Below, in pieces: positions 36,128 to 47,131 of a stretch of 64,000 bases of DNA; the first letter of the stretch is position 1, and every line of letters begins with the position of its first letter. The notes beneath the pieces are model-generated. The model saw nothing but the letters and a program-made list of their open reading frames with translations, ran no database searches and was not told the origin of the DNA. Location: assembly GCF_003148905.1 (NCBI RefSeq), contig NZ_QGHC01000001.1, positions 393,111 through 457,110 on the forward strand. The letters run 5' to 3'. A program made the translations under genes and the position numbers. The stretch is from Fulvimonas soli. Its GTDB lineage: Bacteria > Pseudomonadota > Gammaproteobacteria > Xanthomonadales > Rhodanobacteraceae.

Positions 36128-36168
36128 TCGTCCCTCGTCCCCACGAACCACTCCGAGGTCGCACCGCC

Positions 36169-36930
36169 ATGACTCCACCCACCGCTTCCCCCATCGACCT
36201 CGCCGTCATCGGCGGCAGCGGCCTGTACAAGTTTCCCGGGCTGGGGAACGCCGTGCGCCGCGCGGTGGACACGCCCTACGGCCCGGCCTCCGGCGAGGTG
36301 GTGGTGGGCGACTTCGCCGGCCGCCGCGTGGCCTTCCTGGCCCGCCACGGCGAAGGCCACACGCTGCCGCCGCACCGGGTGAACTACCGCGCCAACCTGT
36401 GGGCGCTGCACGCGCTGGGCGCGCGGCGGGTGGTGGGGGTGAACGCGGTGGGCGGCATCCGCGACGACATGGGCCCGCGCGCCATCGTGGTGCCGGACCA
36501 GATCATCGACTACACCCACGGCCGCTACACCAGCTTCTGCGACGTGGACGGCGCCGAGGTGAAGCACATCGACTTCAGCGAGCCGTACACCGCGGCGCTG
36601 CGCCGCGACCTGCTGGCCGCCGCCGCCCGCGCCGGCGTGGCGGCGATCGACGGCGGCTGCTACGGCGCCACCCAGGGCCCGCGGCTGGAGACCCGCGCCG
36701 AGATCGCCCGCATGAAGCGCGACGGCTGCGACCTGGTCGGCATGACCGGCATGCCCGAGGCGGCGCTGGCGCGCGAGCTGGAGCTGGAATACGCCTGCCT
36801 GGCACTGGTGGCCAACTACGCCGCCGGCTGCGGCGACGAGGCCGAGATCAGCATCGAGGAAATCTTCGCCCACCTGGCCGCGGCGACCGCCGAGGTGCCG
36901 AAAATCATCGGCGCCCTGCTGGAAGCTTGA
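36169..36930 (+). CDS. S-methyl-5'-thioinosine phosphorylase (MtnP family)
   Basis: A 253-residue phosphorylase of the PNP/MTAP family. Phosphate-binding residues are in VIGGSGLYKF and ARHGEGHTLPPHRVNYRAN; substrate-site features are in GMTGMPEAALARELELEYA near residue 186. In Pseudomonas aeruginosa the homologue PA3004 beside nagZ prefers methylthioinosine, and the local context here (nagZ, hpt) matches it. MTIP yields hypoxanthine for the preceding Hpt enzyme. The start ATG at 36169 gives MTPPTASPIDLAVIGGSGLY, consistent with relatives. Confidence 0.85.
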   Translation: MTPPTASPIDLAVIGGSGLYKFPGLGNAVRRAVDTPYGPASGEVVVGDFAGRRVAFLARHGEGHTLPPHRVNYRANLWALHALGARRVVGVNAVGGIRDDMGPRAIVVPDQIIDYTHGRYTSFCDVDGAEVKHIDFSEPYTAALRRDLLAAAARAGVAAIDGGCYGATQGPRLETRAEIARMKRDGCDLVGMTGMPEAALARELELEYACLALVANYAAGCGDEAEISIEEIFAHLAAATAEVPKIIGALLEA

Positions 36931-36970
36931 ACCCGGTCCGCCCGGGCAGCGAACCGGGAAAATGGACGTA

Positions 36971-37000
36971 TTGCGCTTTACCCGCAAACATGTTGATACT
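36971..37000 (+). promoter_or_regulatory. Possible promoter of the cold-shock gene
   Basis: TTGCGC is followed after 18 bp by GATACT in the AT-richest part of the spacer. The start codon is 92 bp further, leaving a long 5' leader, as is usual for cspA-type mRNAs. Weak consensus. Confidence 0.4.
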
Positions 37001-37092
37001 GTTCGCTGTGCCAGGGGCGGCGAACCAAGGGGATTCGGGGTTCAGTCCGGAAGCCTTGGTGCATCCAGTCCTTAGAGTCAGAGGTTCACGCA

Positions 37093-37299
37093 ATGCGTTT
37101 CGGTACGGTCAAGTGGTTCAACGATGCCAAGGGCTTTGGCTTCATCGCGCCCGAGGACGGTGGGGAGGACGTGTTCGTCCACTTCTCGGCGATCAACGCC
37201 AAGGGCTTTCGCAGCCTGCAGGAAGGTCAGCGCGTGAAGTTCGAAGTCACCCAGGGCCCGAAGGGCGCCCAGGCTTCGGGCGTCGAAATCGCGTCCTGA
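37093..37299 (+). CDS. Cold-shock protein (CspA family)
   Basis: A 68-residue single OB-fold protein that binds single-stranded RNA or DNA. RNP1 is KGFGFI near residue 13 and RNP2 is VFVHF near residue 28, both intact, with the preceding GTVKWFND. It should act as an RNA chaperone. The long leader (about 90 nt) and the strong terminator mark a monocistronic, probably abundant mRNA. Codon use is less extreme in GC than its neighbours, as expected for a highly expressed gene. Confidence 0.95.
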   Translation: MRFGTVKWFNDAKGFGFIAPEDGGEDVFVHFSAINAKGFRSLQEGQRVKFEVTQGPKGAQASGVEIAS

Positions 37300-37323
37300 T
37301 CCCGTCGGCTGTGGAGACACGGG

Positions 37324-37354
37324 AAAACCCCGCCTCGCGCGGGGTTTTTCTTTT
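37324..37354 (+). terminator. Rho-independent terminator of the cold-shock gene
   Basis: A 10-bp stem AAAACCCCGC / GCGGGGTTTT with a 5-nt loop is followed by TTTTTCTTTT, 24 bp after the stop. Confidence 0.92.
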
Positions 37355-37484
37355 GGAGGCTTCCCGAGACCTTGGCGGGTAAGCGCTTGCGTTCATATGT
37401 CCTGGCTGTCTCCCGATCACGGGGGGATTTTCACTGGGAAAAACCAGTCCATCGGCGTTGGGAGCATTGACTTCGCCCACTGGA

Positions 37485-37514
37485 TTGACGCCGCCGCATC
37501 ACGCGCAGTAGAAC
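37485..37514 (+). promoter_or_regulatory. Promoter of Rhs gene copy 1
   Basis: TTGACG, 18 bp, TAGAAC. The same spacing and boxes (TTGACG, 18 bp, TAGAAA) precede copy 2 although most of the spacer and leader differ, which supports function. The start codon is 52 bp downstream. Confidence 0.6.
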
Positions 37515-37566
37515 AATCTCCTTTTCACGCTTGGCCAAATCAGGCCATTACAGGGAGACAACACGC

Positions 37567-40500
37567 ATGCGTTGGATGCCAAAGGGACGCTTGGCGCGCG
37601 TCGTTGCGCTTGCGGCATGGGGAGGGTGGGCGATAGGCGGCGCGTTGCATGCCCAGACGGCGACGCCGGTGACGCCGGAAGAGGAGTACAAGAAGAACAT
37701 CCGCGTCAGCGAGGAGATCCAGCCGCTGGGCGAGAACCCCTTCGGCGAGAGCATCAGCCTGTCCAGCGGCGGGCTGTCGTTCGAGCAGACCGACGTCAGC
37801 GCGGCCGGCATCGGCCCGGTGCTGTCGCTGAGCCGGACCTTCAGCCTGCCGTCGCAGCAGGACCGTACCGGTCTCAAGGACAACGCCTTCGGCAACTGGG
37901 ACCTGGACCTGCCGCGGATCACCACGATCACGGCGAACCAGCAGAACGTCACCGGCTGGCAGGTGGCCAGCGCTCATCCGCGCGCCATCTGCAGCCAGTT
38001 CAATCCCCCACCGAGCGTCAATCCGCCGGCGGGCAACACCACCGTAACGCTATGGGCGCCCTCGCAGTGGTGGCACGGCTACCAGCTGGTGATGCCGGGG
38101 CAGGGCAGCCAGGACCTGCTCAAGCGCGGCTCGGCCAATACGCTGGCGCCGACGATGGGGGGGATGAGCTTTCCGATCGTCACCAGGCAGCAATGGCAGA
38201 TCAGCTGCCTGGCGCAGGCGGAGAACGACAGCACGATCGAGGCCTTCCTGGCGGTGGCGCCGGACGGCACCAAGTACTGGTTCAACCATCTGGCCTACCG
38301 CTATGCGCCGAACATGGAGCGCGGCAAGGGCGCGGTGCCGCTGGGCGCGATGAGGGCGACGGCCAGCGTGTCGCCCAATGGCGGCGTCCAGCCGATGGTC
38401 TCGGCGACGGACTACCTCGTGCGGCGCGAGGCCGCGATGCTGGTCACCCGCATCGAGGACCGCTTCGGCAACACCCTCACCTACAGCTACGACGGCAGCA
38501 ACCGCCTGACCGGGATCACCGCCAGCGACGGGCGTGCGTTGAGCGTGCAGTACGGCGACGGCACGCCGCTGATCCGCTCGGTCACCCTGCAGCCGGCCGG
38601 CAGTGCGCCGCGGACCTGGACCTACGGCTATGGCGCCGGCACGGGCGACATCGCGGGCACGACGGAACTGCAGTCGGTCACCCTGCCGGACGGTTCGGCC
38701 TGGCATTTCGACCTGGCGGCGCTGACCAACGGCGCCTGGGTGGATACCTCGGAGGCCGCCTCGGTATGCAACGCCCCGGCCGTACCCAACAATCTGGGAA
38801 CCAGCTACAGCGGCAGCATCACGCATCCGTCGGGCCTGACGGGCACGTTCACGGTGACGCCGGTCAAGCGTGGCCGTTCCTACGTCGCCCGCGACTGCTG
38901 GACCGCGCAGGTCGGCGGGGGCACGGGCCCCACGGACCCGAACACCTTCGCCACCACGCCCAACGCCTGGTACGCGATGGCGATCACGCAGCGGGTGTAC
39001 AGCGGGGCGGGGTTGCCGACGCGGACGTGGACGTACGCCTATTCGCCGTCGAACGAGAGCTGGACGGCGGATGCCTGCGCCGGCGCGGGCAGCTGTCCGA
39101 CGACGGTGTGGACGGACGAGACCGACCCGTCCGGCAACGGCACGCGCTACACCTTCAGCAACCGCTTCGACGCCAGCGAGAGCCTGCTGCTGCGCACGGA
39201 CACCTACCGCGGGGCGGTGGGCGGGACACGGGTGCGCTCGGAGGTCAACGGCTACGCCGATCCCACCGGCGGTCCCTGGCCGGCCGCGCTGGGCGACAAC
39301 CTGCAGACGTACGTCAACCCGGCGCAGACCGAGACCCTGTCGCCGCTGAGCCAGCGCCAGATCGTGCAGGACGGCGACACGTACACGTGGCAGGCGGAGG
39401 CGTTCAACGCCTACGCGCAGGTGACCCAGGCCCGGCGCTTCAGCGCGATTGCCGGGCAGGGGGTGCTGGAGGAGCAGACCGGCTACCTCAACGATCCGGC
39501 CCTGTGGGTGCTGGGCCTGCCGACCACGGTGACCAACGTGGCGACGGGGGAGGTGGAAAGCCAGAACGTCTACGACAGCGCCAAGGACACGCTGAAGGAG
39601 CGCTGGCGCTTCGGCCAGAAGCTGATGAGCTACAGCTTCGACGCGCAGGGCAACCTGGCCAGCTTCACGGACGGCAACAACCATACGACGACCCTGGGCA
39701 GCTACCAGCGCGGCATCCCGCAGGCGATCGGCTACCCGGACGGCACGAGCCAGCACCTGGTCGTGGACGACTTCGGGCAGATCCGCTCGATCACCGACCC
39801 AGCCGGCAGCACCACGAGCTATGACTACGATGCCATGGGCCGGCTAACGACGATCACCTACCCCACGGGCGACGAACAGGCCTGGTACCCCAGGACCTTC
39901 GCCTACGCCTACGTGCCCAGTGCCGAGCGCGGGATCGCGGCGAACCACTGGCGGCGCACGGTCAGCCAGGGCGATTACCGCCAGGTGACCTGGTTCGACG
40001 CCACGCTGCGGCCGGTATTGACCGACACCTACAGCGCGGCCGACGGCAGCTCGCACACCAGCACACGCACCGACTACGACTGGCGGGGCCAGACGACCTT
40101 CGCGTCCTACCCGGTGGCCGGCAGTCCGGACCTGGGCGGGATCACGGCCGGCGCCCGCCGCACCTACGACGCCCTGGGCCGGCTGACGGCGATCCAGCAG
40201 GATTCGGAGCTGGGCACGCTGACCACGACCACGGCCTACCTGTCGGGGGCGCGCCAGCAGGTGACCGACCCGAAGGGGAACGTCACCACGACCAGCTACC
40301 AGGTGTTCGACGCCCCGGCCTACGACCGGGTGATCCAGGTGCAGGCGCCGGAGGGGATCACGCAGGCGATCACCCGGGACCTCTACGGCCACCCGACGGC
40401 GATCCGCCAGTACGGGAGCAATAACGGCTACAGCGGGGACGTGACCAAGACGTTGGTGTACGACAGCTACCACCGGCTGTGCCGGACGACGGAGCCGGAG

Positions 40501-41022
40501 AGCGGGAGCACGGTGACGGCCTACGACGGGGCGAACAACGCGGCGTGGACGGCCGAGGGGCTGAGCCTCACCGGGACGGGGTGCGGTCAGGAGCAGGTGG
40601 CGGCGGGGGCGAAGACCACGCGCACGTACGATGCGATGAACCGGGTGCTGACGCTGCTGCCGCCGAGCGGGACGCAGAGCACGACCTACACCTACGATGC
40701 GCTGGGCCACCTCAAGAGCGCGGTGTCGGGGGTGACGACCTGGACGGGCACGTACAACAAGCTGGGCCAGCTGACCGGGGAGGCGCTGCAGCTCGCGGGG
40801 CAGAATGCCTGGGGCATCGGTTATGCCCACGACGCCTACGGTCACCTGTCCCAGGTGCACTATCCGGACCAGTATGTCGATTACGCCCCGGATGCGCTGG
40901 GGCGGGCGACGCGGATCGGCAACTACGCCACGAACATCAGCTATTTCCCCGACGGCGCGGTGCAGGGTTACACGCTGGGTAATGGCGTAAGTTCCCCCGT
41001 CAAGCAGACACTTGAAAAGTAG
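37567..41022 (+). CDS. Secreted Rhs/YD-repeat protein, copy 1, 3' end replaced by IS3
   Basis: A 1,151-residue open frame whose last 13 or so codons come from the IS3 end. The N-terminus (MRWMPKGRLARVVALAAWGG, cleavage probably after LHA near residue 29) is a Sec signal peptide. The body is rich in YD/RHS repeats, for example YSYDGSNRLTGITASDGR, YDYDAMGRLTTITYPTG, YDALGRLTAI and YTYDALGHLKSA, which form a beta-cage shell in this family. The core boundary and the variable C-terminal toxin are missing because the frame is cut by the IS at 40986. It is probably non-functional as a toxin. Nearly identical to copy 2 at 60587, with identical frame and no indels. Confidence 0.88.
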   Translation: MRWMPKGRLARVVALAAWGGWAIGGALHAQTATPVTPEEEYKKNIRVSEEIQPLGENPFGESISLSSGGLSFEQTDVSAAGIGPVLSLSRTFSLPSQQDRTGLKDNAFGNWDLDLPRITTITANQQNVTGWQVASAHPRAICSQFNPPPSVNPPAGNTTVTLWAPSQWWHGYQLVMPGQGSQDLLKRGSANTLAPTMGGMSFPIVTRQQWQISCLAQAENDSTIEAFLAVAPDGTKYWFNHLAYRYAPNMERGKGAVPLGAMRATASVSPNGGVQPMVSATDYLVRREAAMLVTRIEDRFGNTLTYSYDGSNRLTGITASDGRALSVQYGDGTPLIRSVTLQPAGSAPRTWTYGYGAGTGDIAGTTELQSVTLPDGSAWHFDLAALTNGAWVDTSEAASVCNAPAVPNNLGTSYSGSITHPSGLTGTFTVTPVKRGRSYVARDCWTAQVGGGTGPTDPNTFATTPNAWYAMAITQRVYSGAGLPTRTWTYAYSPSNESWTADACAGAGSCPTTVWTDETDPSGNGTRYTFSNRFDASESLLLRTDTYRGAVGGTRVRSEVNGYADPTGGPWPAALGDNLQTYVNPAQTETLSPLSQRQIVQDGDTYTWQAEAFNAYAQVTQARRFSAIAGQGVLEEQTGYLNDPALWVLGLPTTVTNVATGEVESQNVYDSAKDTLKERWRFGQKLMSYSFDAQGNLASFTDGNNHTTTLGSYQRGIPQAIGYPDGTSQHLVVDDFGQIRSITDPAGSTTSYDYDAMGRLTTITYPTGDEQAWYPRTFAYAYVPSAERGIAANHWRRTVSQGDYRQVTWFDATLRPVLTDTYSAADGSSHTSTRTDYDWRGQTTFASYPVAGSPDLGGITAGARRTYDALGRLTAIQQDSELGTLTTTTAYLSGARQQVTDPKGNVTTTSYQVFDAPAYDRVIQVQAPEGITQAITRDLYGHPTAIRQYGSNNGYSGDVTKTLVYDSYHRLCRTTEPESGSTVTAYDGANNAAWTAEGLSLTGTGCGQEQVAAGAKTTRTYDAMNRVLTLLPPSGTQSTTYTYDALGHLKSAVSGVTTWTGTYNKLGQLTGEALQLAGQNAWGIGYAHDAYGHLSQVHYPDQYVDYAPDALGRATRIGNYATNISYFPDGAVQGYTLGNGVSSPVKQTLEK

Positions 41023-41850
41023 AACCGCTGGCGGCTTGTTGGCGGTACTCGACGGGCGTCAGGTCACCGAGCGATGCGTGGGGGCGCTGCTCGTTGTACC
41101 AGTAGGCGGCCTCACGGACGTCCTCCAGGCGGGCAAACAGGTGTTGGTCGAGCACTTCCTCGCGGAAGGTTCGGTTGAAGCGTTCGATGTAGGCGTTCTG
41201 GTTGGGCTTGCCGGGCTGGATGTACTGGATGGCCACGCCGCTGGCCTTGGCCCACTGGGTAAAGGCCTCGCCCAGGAACTCCGGCCCGTTGTCCGAGCGC
41301 AGCACCTGCGGCAATCCGTGGTCGCGTTTGATCTGTTCGAAGATGCGCACCAGCCGCGCCGAGGTGATCGACGTGTCGACCTCGATGTGCAGTGCCTCGC
41401 GGTTGAAGTCGTCGACCACGTTGAACGTGCGGAAACGGCGGCCGCAGGCCAGTGCGTCGCTCATGAAATCGATCGACCACACCGTATCGGGCAGCTGCGG
41501 CACGTACAGCGCCACGCGTTCGCGCTTGGGAAGGCGGCGCCGTGCGGCCCGCCGGAGGTTGAGCTTCATCGTCTTGTACACCCGATGGATCCGTTTGGGG
41601 TTCCAGTCCGACCGCGCCTTGCGCAGCTGGGCGCAGCACTTCCAGAACCCTCGACTGGGCCGATCCTCGACCAGGCGAGCCAGTGCGGCGATGAGCTCGG
41701 CGTCACGCATGGTCCAATCCAGCGGCGGGCGATAGTAGGCGGCACGCGACAACCCTACACACGTACAGGACCGGCGTAGCGGCCGCGCGTGCACCTCGGA
41801 TCAGGTAGCGCACGGCCTCGCGCTTGCTCGCCGGTCCTACAGTTTTTTTG
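41000..41850 (-). pseudogene. IS3 transposase OrfB (DDE integrase), frameshifted
   Basis: Residues of the catalytic rve domain are intact: D in TVWSIDFMSDAL, D in LRSDNGPEF and E in AYIERFNRTF. The IS3 -1 frameshift at A7 (41843-41849) leads into KKTVGPASKREAVRYLI, but at about 41798 one extra base separates this frame from EVHARPLRRSCTCVGLSR. The conserved continuation is found only in the other frame, directly preceded by a stop. The copy therefore looks inactive for OrfAB production, unless a second slip or internal GTG start (41794) is used. Confidence 0.8.
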
Positions 41851-42103
41851 CGATCAGGTCCTTCATCGCCGCGTTGTCCAGCGCCAGCTCGGCGTACATC
41901 CGCTTCAGCCGTGCGTTCTCCGCCTCGCGTTCCTTGACGCGCTTGAGGTCGGACGCCTCCATGCCGCCGTACTTGCTCTTCCACTGGTAGTAGGTCGGCA
42001 CGCTGATGCCGGCCTGTCGGCAGATGTCCTTGACCGGCACTCCGGCGTCGGCCTGCTTGAGGATCGAGACGATCTGCGTCTCGGTGAACTTCGATTTCTT
42101 CAT
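41837..42103 (-). CDS. IS3 transposase OrfA (HTH protein)
   Basis: An 88-residue protein. It has a helix-turn-helix (FTETQIVSILKQADAGVPVKDICRQAGIS, seen as VKDICRQAGISVPTYYQWK) and a C-terminal leucine-zipper region (ENARLKRMYAELALDN). The stop lies after an AAAAAAAC run that permits a programmed -1 shift into orfB. This is the IS407/IS51-type group as judged by the motif. Confidence 0.9.
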   Translation of the reverse strand: MKKSKFTETQIVSILKQADAGVPVKDICRQAGISVPTYYQWKSKYGGMEASDLKRVKEREAENARLKRMYAELALDNAAMKDLIAKKL

Positions 42104-42177
42104 GGAACCTCCTGGCGAGAGAACGATGCCAGAAAGTTCTACTTTCGAGATGCCTACCTAGCGGGGGAGCTTACGGT

Positions 42178-42279
42178 TGCACGATAATCTTGATGTAGGG
42201 TCAATTGATGGATTGATTCCCATCTGACTGGCATTTTAGGAAATGCTTATGAGTGATCTCCACAATAGGGTGTAAGAAT
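42178..42279 (+). pseudogene. Scar: end of an Rhs toxin tip and start of an immunity gene (putative)
   Basis: Directly after the IS the DNA turns AT-richer than its surroundings. One frame reads 16 codons (LHDNLDVGSIDGLIPI) to a TGA at about 42226-42228. Then TTTAGGAA precedes ATGCTTATGAGTGATCTC, a short frame closed by TAA after about 11 codons. A toxin stop, a Shine-Dalgarno and an immunity start within 20 bp is the usual layout at the end of Rhs loci. Low GC of such tips is well known. The identification is an inference; the fragments are too short for a family match. Confidence 0.35.
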
Positions 42280-42325
42280 TGGGTGGTTATTCGGTGCCGG
42301 CCGTTTGGGTCGTCAGTGACAGTGG

Positions 42326-44098
<1,773 letters not shown>

Positions 44099-44178
44099 CG
44101 GGGATTTTTTTCGTCTGCGGGACGGGAGGCAGGTGGGGGCCGCGCCGCGCGATTCAATCGCCGGCCGCGCCGGAAAGC

Positions 44179-44204
44179 GGACGGGGCGCCGAGGCGCCCC
44201 GTCC
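44179..44204 (-). terminator. Perfect GC hairpin between OPT and ABC genes
   Basis: GGACGGGGCGCC and GGCGCCCCGTCC form a 12-bp perfect stem with a tiny loop, 23 bp past the OPT stop. The T-tract is weak (CGCTTTCC), so termination efficiency is uncertain. Confidence 0.55.
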
Positions 44205-44226
44205 ATGCACGTCGCGCGGCCGGCGC

Positions 44227-46227
44227 TCAGGCCGTGCCGTTGCGCATCGCCATGCGCCACACCCAGCGGTACATCCCGAGCACCACCGCGGCGAAGGCCA
44301 GGCCGCCGGTCACCAGCGCGGCGTCGGCGAAGCCGGGGCCGACCAGCGCCAGCGGCGCGGCCTTGCCGGAGAAGGCCACGACCGCCGCGATCACCACGCC
44401 GATGATGCTCTCGCCCACGATCAGGCCCGAGGCGAGCAGCACGCCCAGCTGCTTGGTCGATTCCGGCTTCGCGCTGCGGTCGGCGCGGCGGTCGAAGTAC
44501 CAGCCGACCACGGAGCCGACCACCACCATCAGCGTGCTGCTGGTCGGCAGGTAGATGCCCAGGCCCACCGCCAGCGGCGGGATGCGCATGTGCTTCGTGG
44601 CCTTGGCCAGGATCGCGTCCAGCGCGATGACCGCCACGCCGATCAGCGCGCCGACCTGGATCAGGCCCCAGTCGATGTTGCCCTGGATCACGCCCTGGCC
44701 CAGCGCGGAGATCAGGCCGGCCTGCGGCGCGGGCAGCGCGGACGGGCCGGCGCCGGGCACGCCGACGAAGCCGTAGGCCTTGTTGACCAGATCCAGCACC
44801 GGCGGGATCACCGCGGCGCCGGCGACCACGCCGATCACCAGCGCGGCCTGCTGCTTCCACGGCGTGGCGTCCACCAGCTGGCCGGTCTTGAGGTCCTGCA
44901 GGTTGTTGTTGGCGATCGCCGCCACGGTGAACACCACCGCGGTGATGAACAGCGCGAAGGCCACCAGCGCCCGCCCGGCCTCCGGGGCGACGTGCGGCTT
45001 GACGAACAGCACCAGCAGCAGCGCCGCGGCGATCACCACCAGGATGCCGATGCCCGACAGCGGGCTGTTGGACGAGCCGATCAGGCCGGCCATGTAGCCG
45101 CACACGGTGGAGACGAAGAAGCCCATCAGCACCACGAAGGCCACGCCGCCGATCGCCAGCACCGCCACGTGGTCGCCCAGGCCGCTGATCGAGCCGAAGT
45201 AGCCGAGCAGCCAGGCGATCGGCACGAAGCAGGCCAGGGTGATCAGGCCGACGATGCCGATCGGCATGTCGCGCTCGGTGCGCGGCAGCGTGTCGGCGCG
45301 GCCGGCCTTGCGCACGCGCGCGGCGGCCATCGCGCCGGACAGGCCGCCGACCACCGGCCTGACCAGCTTGGCCAGGGTCCAGATCGCCGACACGCCGATC
45401 GCGCCGGCGCCGACGAAGCGCACCTTGTGGCTCCAGGTGGCCTGCGCGAGGTCGGCGGCGGCGGTGGTCAGGTCGCCGGCGAGCAGCGAGTAGTGCGGCA
45501 CGCCCCAGCCCCAGCCGATCAGCGCGCCCAGCAGCATGGCGATGCCCACCGACAGGCCGACCAGGTGGCCGATGGCGAACAGCGCGAAGGACAGGCTGAA
45601 GTCGAAGCCGCTCACCGCGCCCCTGTTGCCGAGGCGGAAGTAGCCCGCCACGTCGCTGGCGAAGGTCTGCGTGGCCACCACCACGGCGAACACCGCCGAG
45701 ACGACCGCGCCCCAGATCACCGCCAGCAGCCCGGCGCGGCTTTCCTCGGTGGCGCTGTCGGTGCTGTCGTCGCCGCTGCCGACCTTGAGCACCTCGGCGC
45801 AGGCCACGCCCTCGGGATAGGGCAGGTCGGAGTTGGTGACCAGCGCGCGGCGCAGCGGGATCGAGTACATCACGCCGAGGATGCCGCCCAGCGCGCACAC
45901 CGCGAAGGAGATCCAGAACGGGAAACCGCTCCACCAGCCGATCATGATCATGCCCGGCAGCACGAAGATGATCGAGGACAGCGTGCCGGCCGCCGAGGCG
46001 ATCGTCTGCACGATGTTGTTTTCCTGGATGGTCGAGTCGCGGAAGCCGCGCAGCAGCGCCATCGACAGCACCGCCGCCGGGATCGAGGTGGCGAAGGTGA
46101 GGCCGGCCTTCAGGCCGAAGAACACGTTGGCCGCGGTGAACACCACGGTGATCACGACACCGATGAGGATGCCGCGCAGGGTGAGTTCGGTGCGTGAGTC
46201 CGCACTGTGGGTCTTGGCTTCGGTCAC
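44227..46227 (-). CDS. OPT-family oligopeptide transporter
   Basis: A 666-residue polytopic inner-membrane protein with about 15 hydrophobic segments. Family motifs include FGLKAGLTFATSIPAAVLSM near residue 30, IQENNIVQTIASAAG near residue 60, PYPEGVACAEVLKVG near residue 125 and the C-terminal LVGPGFADAALVTGGL. OPT proteins import small peptides or metal complexes with protons. The start is a GTG at 46227 (VTEAKTHSADSRTEL), because no ATG fits and the first membrane segment follows at about residue 18. Convergent with nothing; it is codirectional with the ABC exporter. Confidence 0.88.
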   Translation of the reverse strand: MTEAKTHSADSRTELTLRGILIGVVITVVFTAANVFFGLKAGLTFATSIPAAVLSMALLRGFRDSTIQENNIVQTIASAAGTLSSIIFVLPGMIMIGWWSGFPFWISFAVCALGGILGVMYSIPLRRALVTNSDLPYPEGVACAEVLKVGSGDDSTDSATEESRAGLLAVIWGAVVSAVFAVVVATQTFASDVAGYFRLGNRGAVSGFDFSLSFALFAIGHLVGLSVGIAMLLGALIGWGWGVPHYSLLAGDLTTAAADLAQATWSHKVRFVGAGAIGVSAIWTLAKLVRPVVGGLSGAMAAARVRKAGRADTLPRTERDMPIGIVGLITLACFVPIAWLLGYFGSISGLGDHVAVLAIGGVAFVVLMGFFVSTVCGYMAGLIGSSNSPLSGIGILVVIAAALLLVLFVKPHVAPEAGRALVAFALFITAVVFTVAAIANNNLQDLKTGQLVDATPWKQQAALVIGVVAGAAVIPPVLDLVNKAYGFVGVPGAGPSALPAPQAGLISALGQGVIQGNIDWGLIQVGALIGVAVIALDAILAKATKHMRIPPLAVGLGIYLPTSSTLMVVVGSVVGWYFDRRADRSAKPESTKQLGVLLASGLIVGESIIGVVIAAVVAFSGKAAPLALVGPGFADAALVTGGLAFAAVVLGMYRWVWRMAMRNGTA

Positions 46228-46534
46228 GTCGCAAGGTCCGTCATGTGGTTTTCCCCCGAGCGCGCGATGCGCGCTCCCCAGAAACGGCCACCTCCCCGGG
46301 CGGGCCGTCGGGGAGGATAGCGTGGATGGGCGCCGAGGTGGCGCGGTGGCGGTTGCTTGCGCTTCGGGCGGCGGCCGTCGCGGCGGGTTCGTCGCGGCCG
46401 GAGGCCGCTCCCGCAGGGCTGCGGTGAGTTTGGGGTTATCGCGGCCAGGGGCCGCTCCCACGAAAGGCTAGGCGCGCGCCTGTGGGAGCGGCCCCTGGCC
46501 GCGATAACCGCACCCTGCGGCCCATGGCCAGCCG
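46228..46534. other. 307-bp intergenic region with three REP-like units
   Basis: No gene is seen. It has one unpaired unit (GTCGCGGCCGGAGGCCGCTC, from 46391) and a paired unit at 46434-46509. Confidence 0.6.
46434..46509. repeat. REP-like inverted repeat (GGTTATCGCGGCCAGGGGCC)
   Basis: The arms GGTTATCGCGGCCAGGGGCC... and the complementary ...GGCCCCTGGCCGCGATAACC are perfect over about 28 nt with a central spacer of about 20 nt. The same family occurs at 14369-14435. Confidence 0.85.
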
Positions 46535-47131
46535 CTAATCCAGCCGCGACGCCTCGCTGCGCCCGCGGGTCAGGTCGACGACGCGCGCCTGCGCTTCCGC
46601 GGCGAGGCGTTCCGGCAATTGCAGCTCCAGCGCGACGCCGCCGGCATCGAAGTCCTCGCGCTCGAACCGCGCGCCCAGTTCCTTCAGGCGCGCCTTCAGC
46701 AGCGCCAGCTCGGCGAACCCGCAGCGCAGGGCGAGCCGCGCCATCGCCACGATGGGCACGCGCGGGGCCGGCCGCAGGCACTCGGCCGCGGCGCCGCCGT
46801 AGGCGCGCGCCAGGCCGCCGGCGCCGAGCTTGATGCCGCCGAACCAGCGCGTCACCAGCACCGCCACGCGGTCCATGCCCTGGCCGTCGATCGCCTGCAG
46901 GATCGGCCGGCCGGCGGTGCCGCCGGGTTCGCCGTCGTCGTTGAAGCGGTAGTCCTGGCCGATGCGCCAGGCCCAGCAGTTGTGCGTGGCGGACGGGTCG
47001 CTGGCCGCGCGCACGAAGGCCAGCGCCTGCTCGGCCGAGTCCGCCGGCGCGGCCTGGGCGAGGAAGCGGCTCTTCCTCACTTCCTCCAGGTGCCGGCAGG
47101 GTTGCGCCAGGGTGTGCAGCGCGGTGCTCAT
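46535..47131 (-). CDS. YigZ/IMPACT family protein
   Basis: A 198-residue protein with the UPF0029 N-terminal domain: KSRFLAQAAP near residue 20, HNCWAWRIG near 50, FNDDGEPGGTAGRPILQAI near 62 and VTRWFGGIKLGAGGLARAYG near 90, all family hallmarks. The C-terminal DUF1949-type domain follows. E. coli YigZ is structurally related to IMPACT, a translation regulator in eukaryotes; the bacterial role is not settled. The ATG at 47131 (MSTALHTLAQPC) is chosen as the first giving a family-like length. Confidence 0.9.
   Translation of the reverse strand: MSTALHTLAQPCRHLEEVRKSRFLAQAAPADSAEQALAFVRAASDPSATHNCWAWRIGQDYRFNDDGEPGGTAGRPILQAIDGQGMDRVAVLVTRWFGGIKLGAGGLARAYGGAAAECLRPAPRVPIVAMARLALRCGFAELALLKARLKELGARFEREDFDAGGVALELQLPERLAAEAQARVVDLTRGRSEASRLD

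Larger units (their letters stand above)
40986..42176 (-). mobile_element. IS3-family insertion sequence
   Basis: About 1.19 kb bounded by imperfect inverted repeats, CGTAAGTTCCCCCG at the left and CGGGGGAGCTTACG at the right, with further matching bases inward (GTAGAAC.. near both ends). It carries orfA and orfB in overlapping frames with an A7 slippery run, the IS3 layout. I cannot see an unambiguous target duplication at the flanks, which suggests rearrangement on at least one side. It interrupts Rhs copy 1. Confidence 0.88.

Noticed and set aside
41000..41794. Treating IS3 orfB as a free-standing intact transposase
   Set aside because: It lacks the conserved N-terminal KREAVRYLI part, which is in another frame; the start would be a GTG inside the domain.
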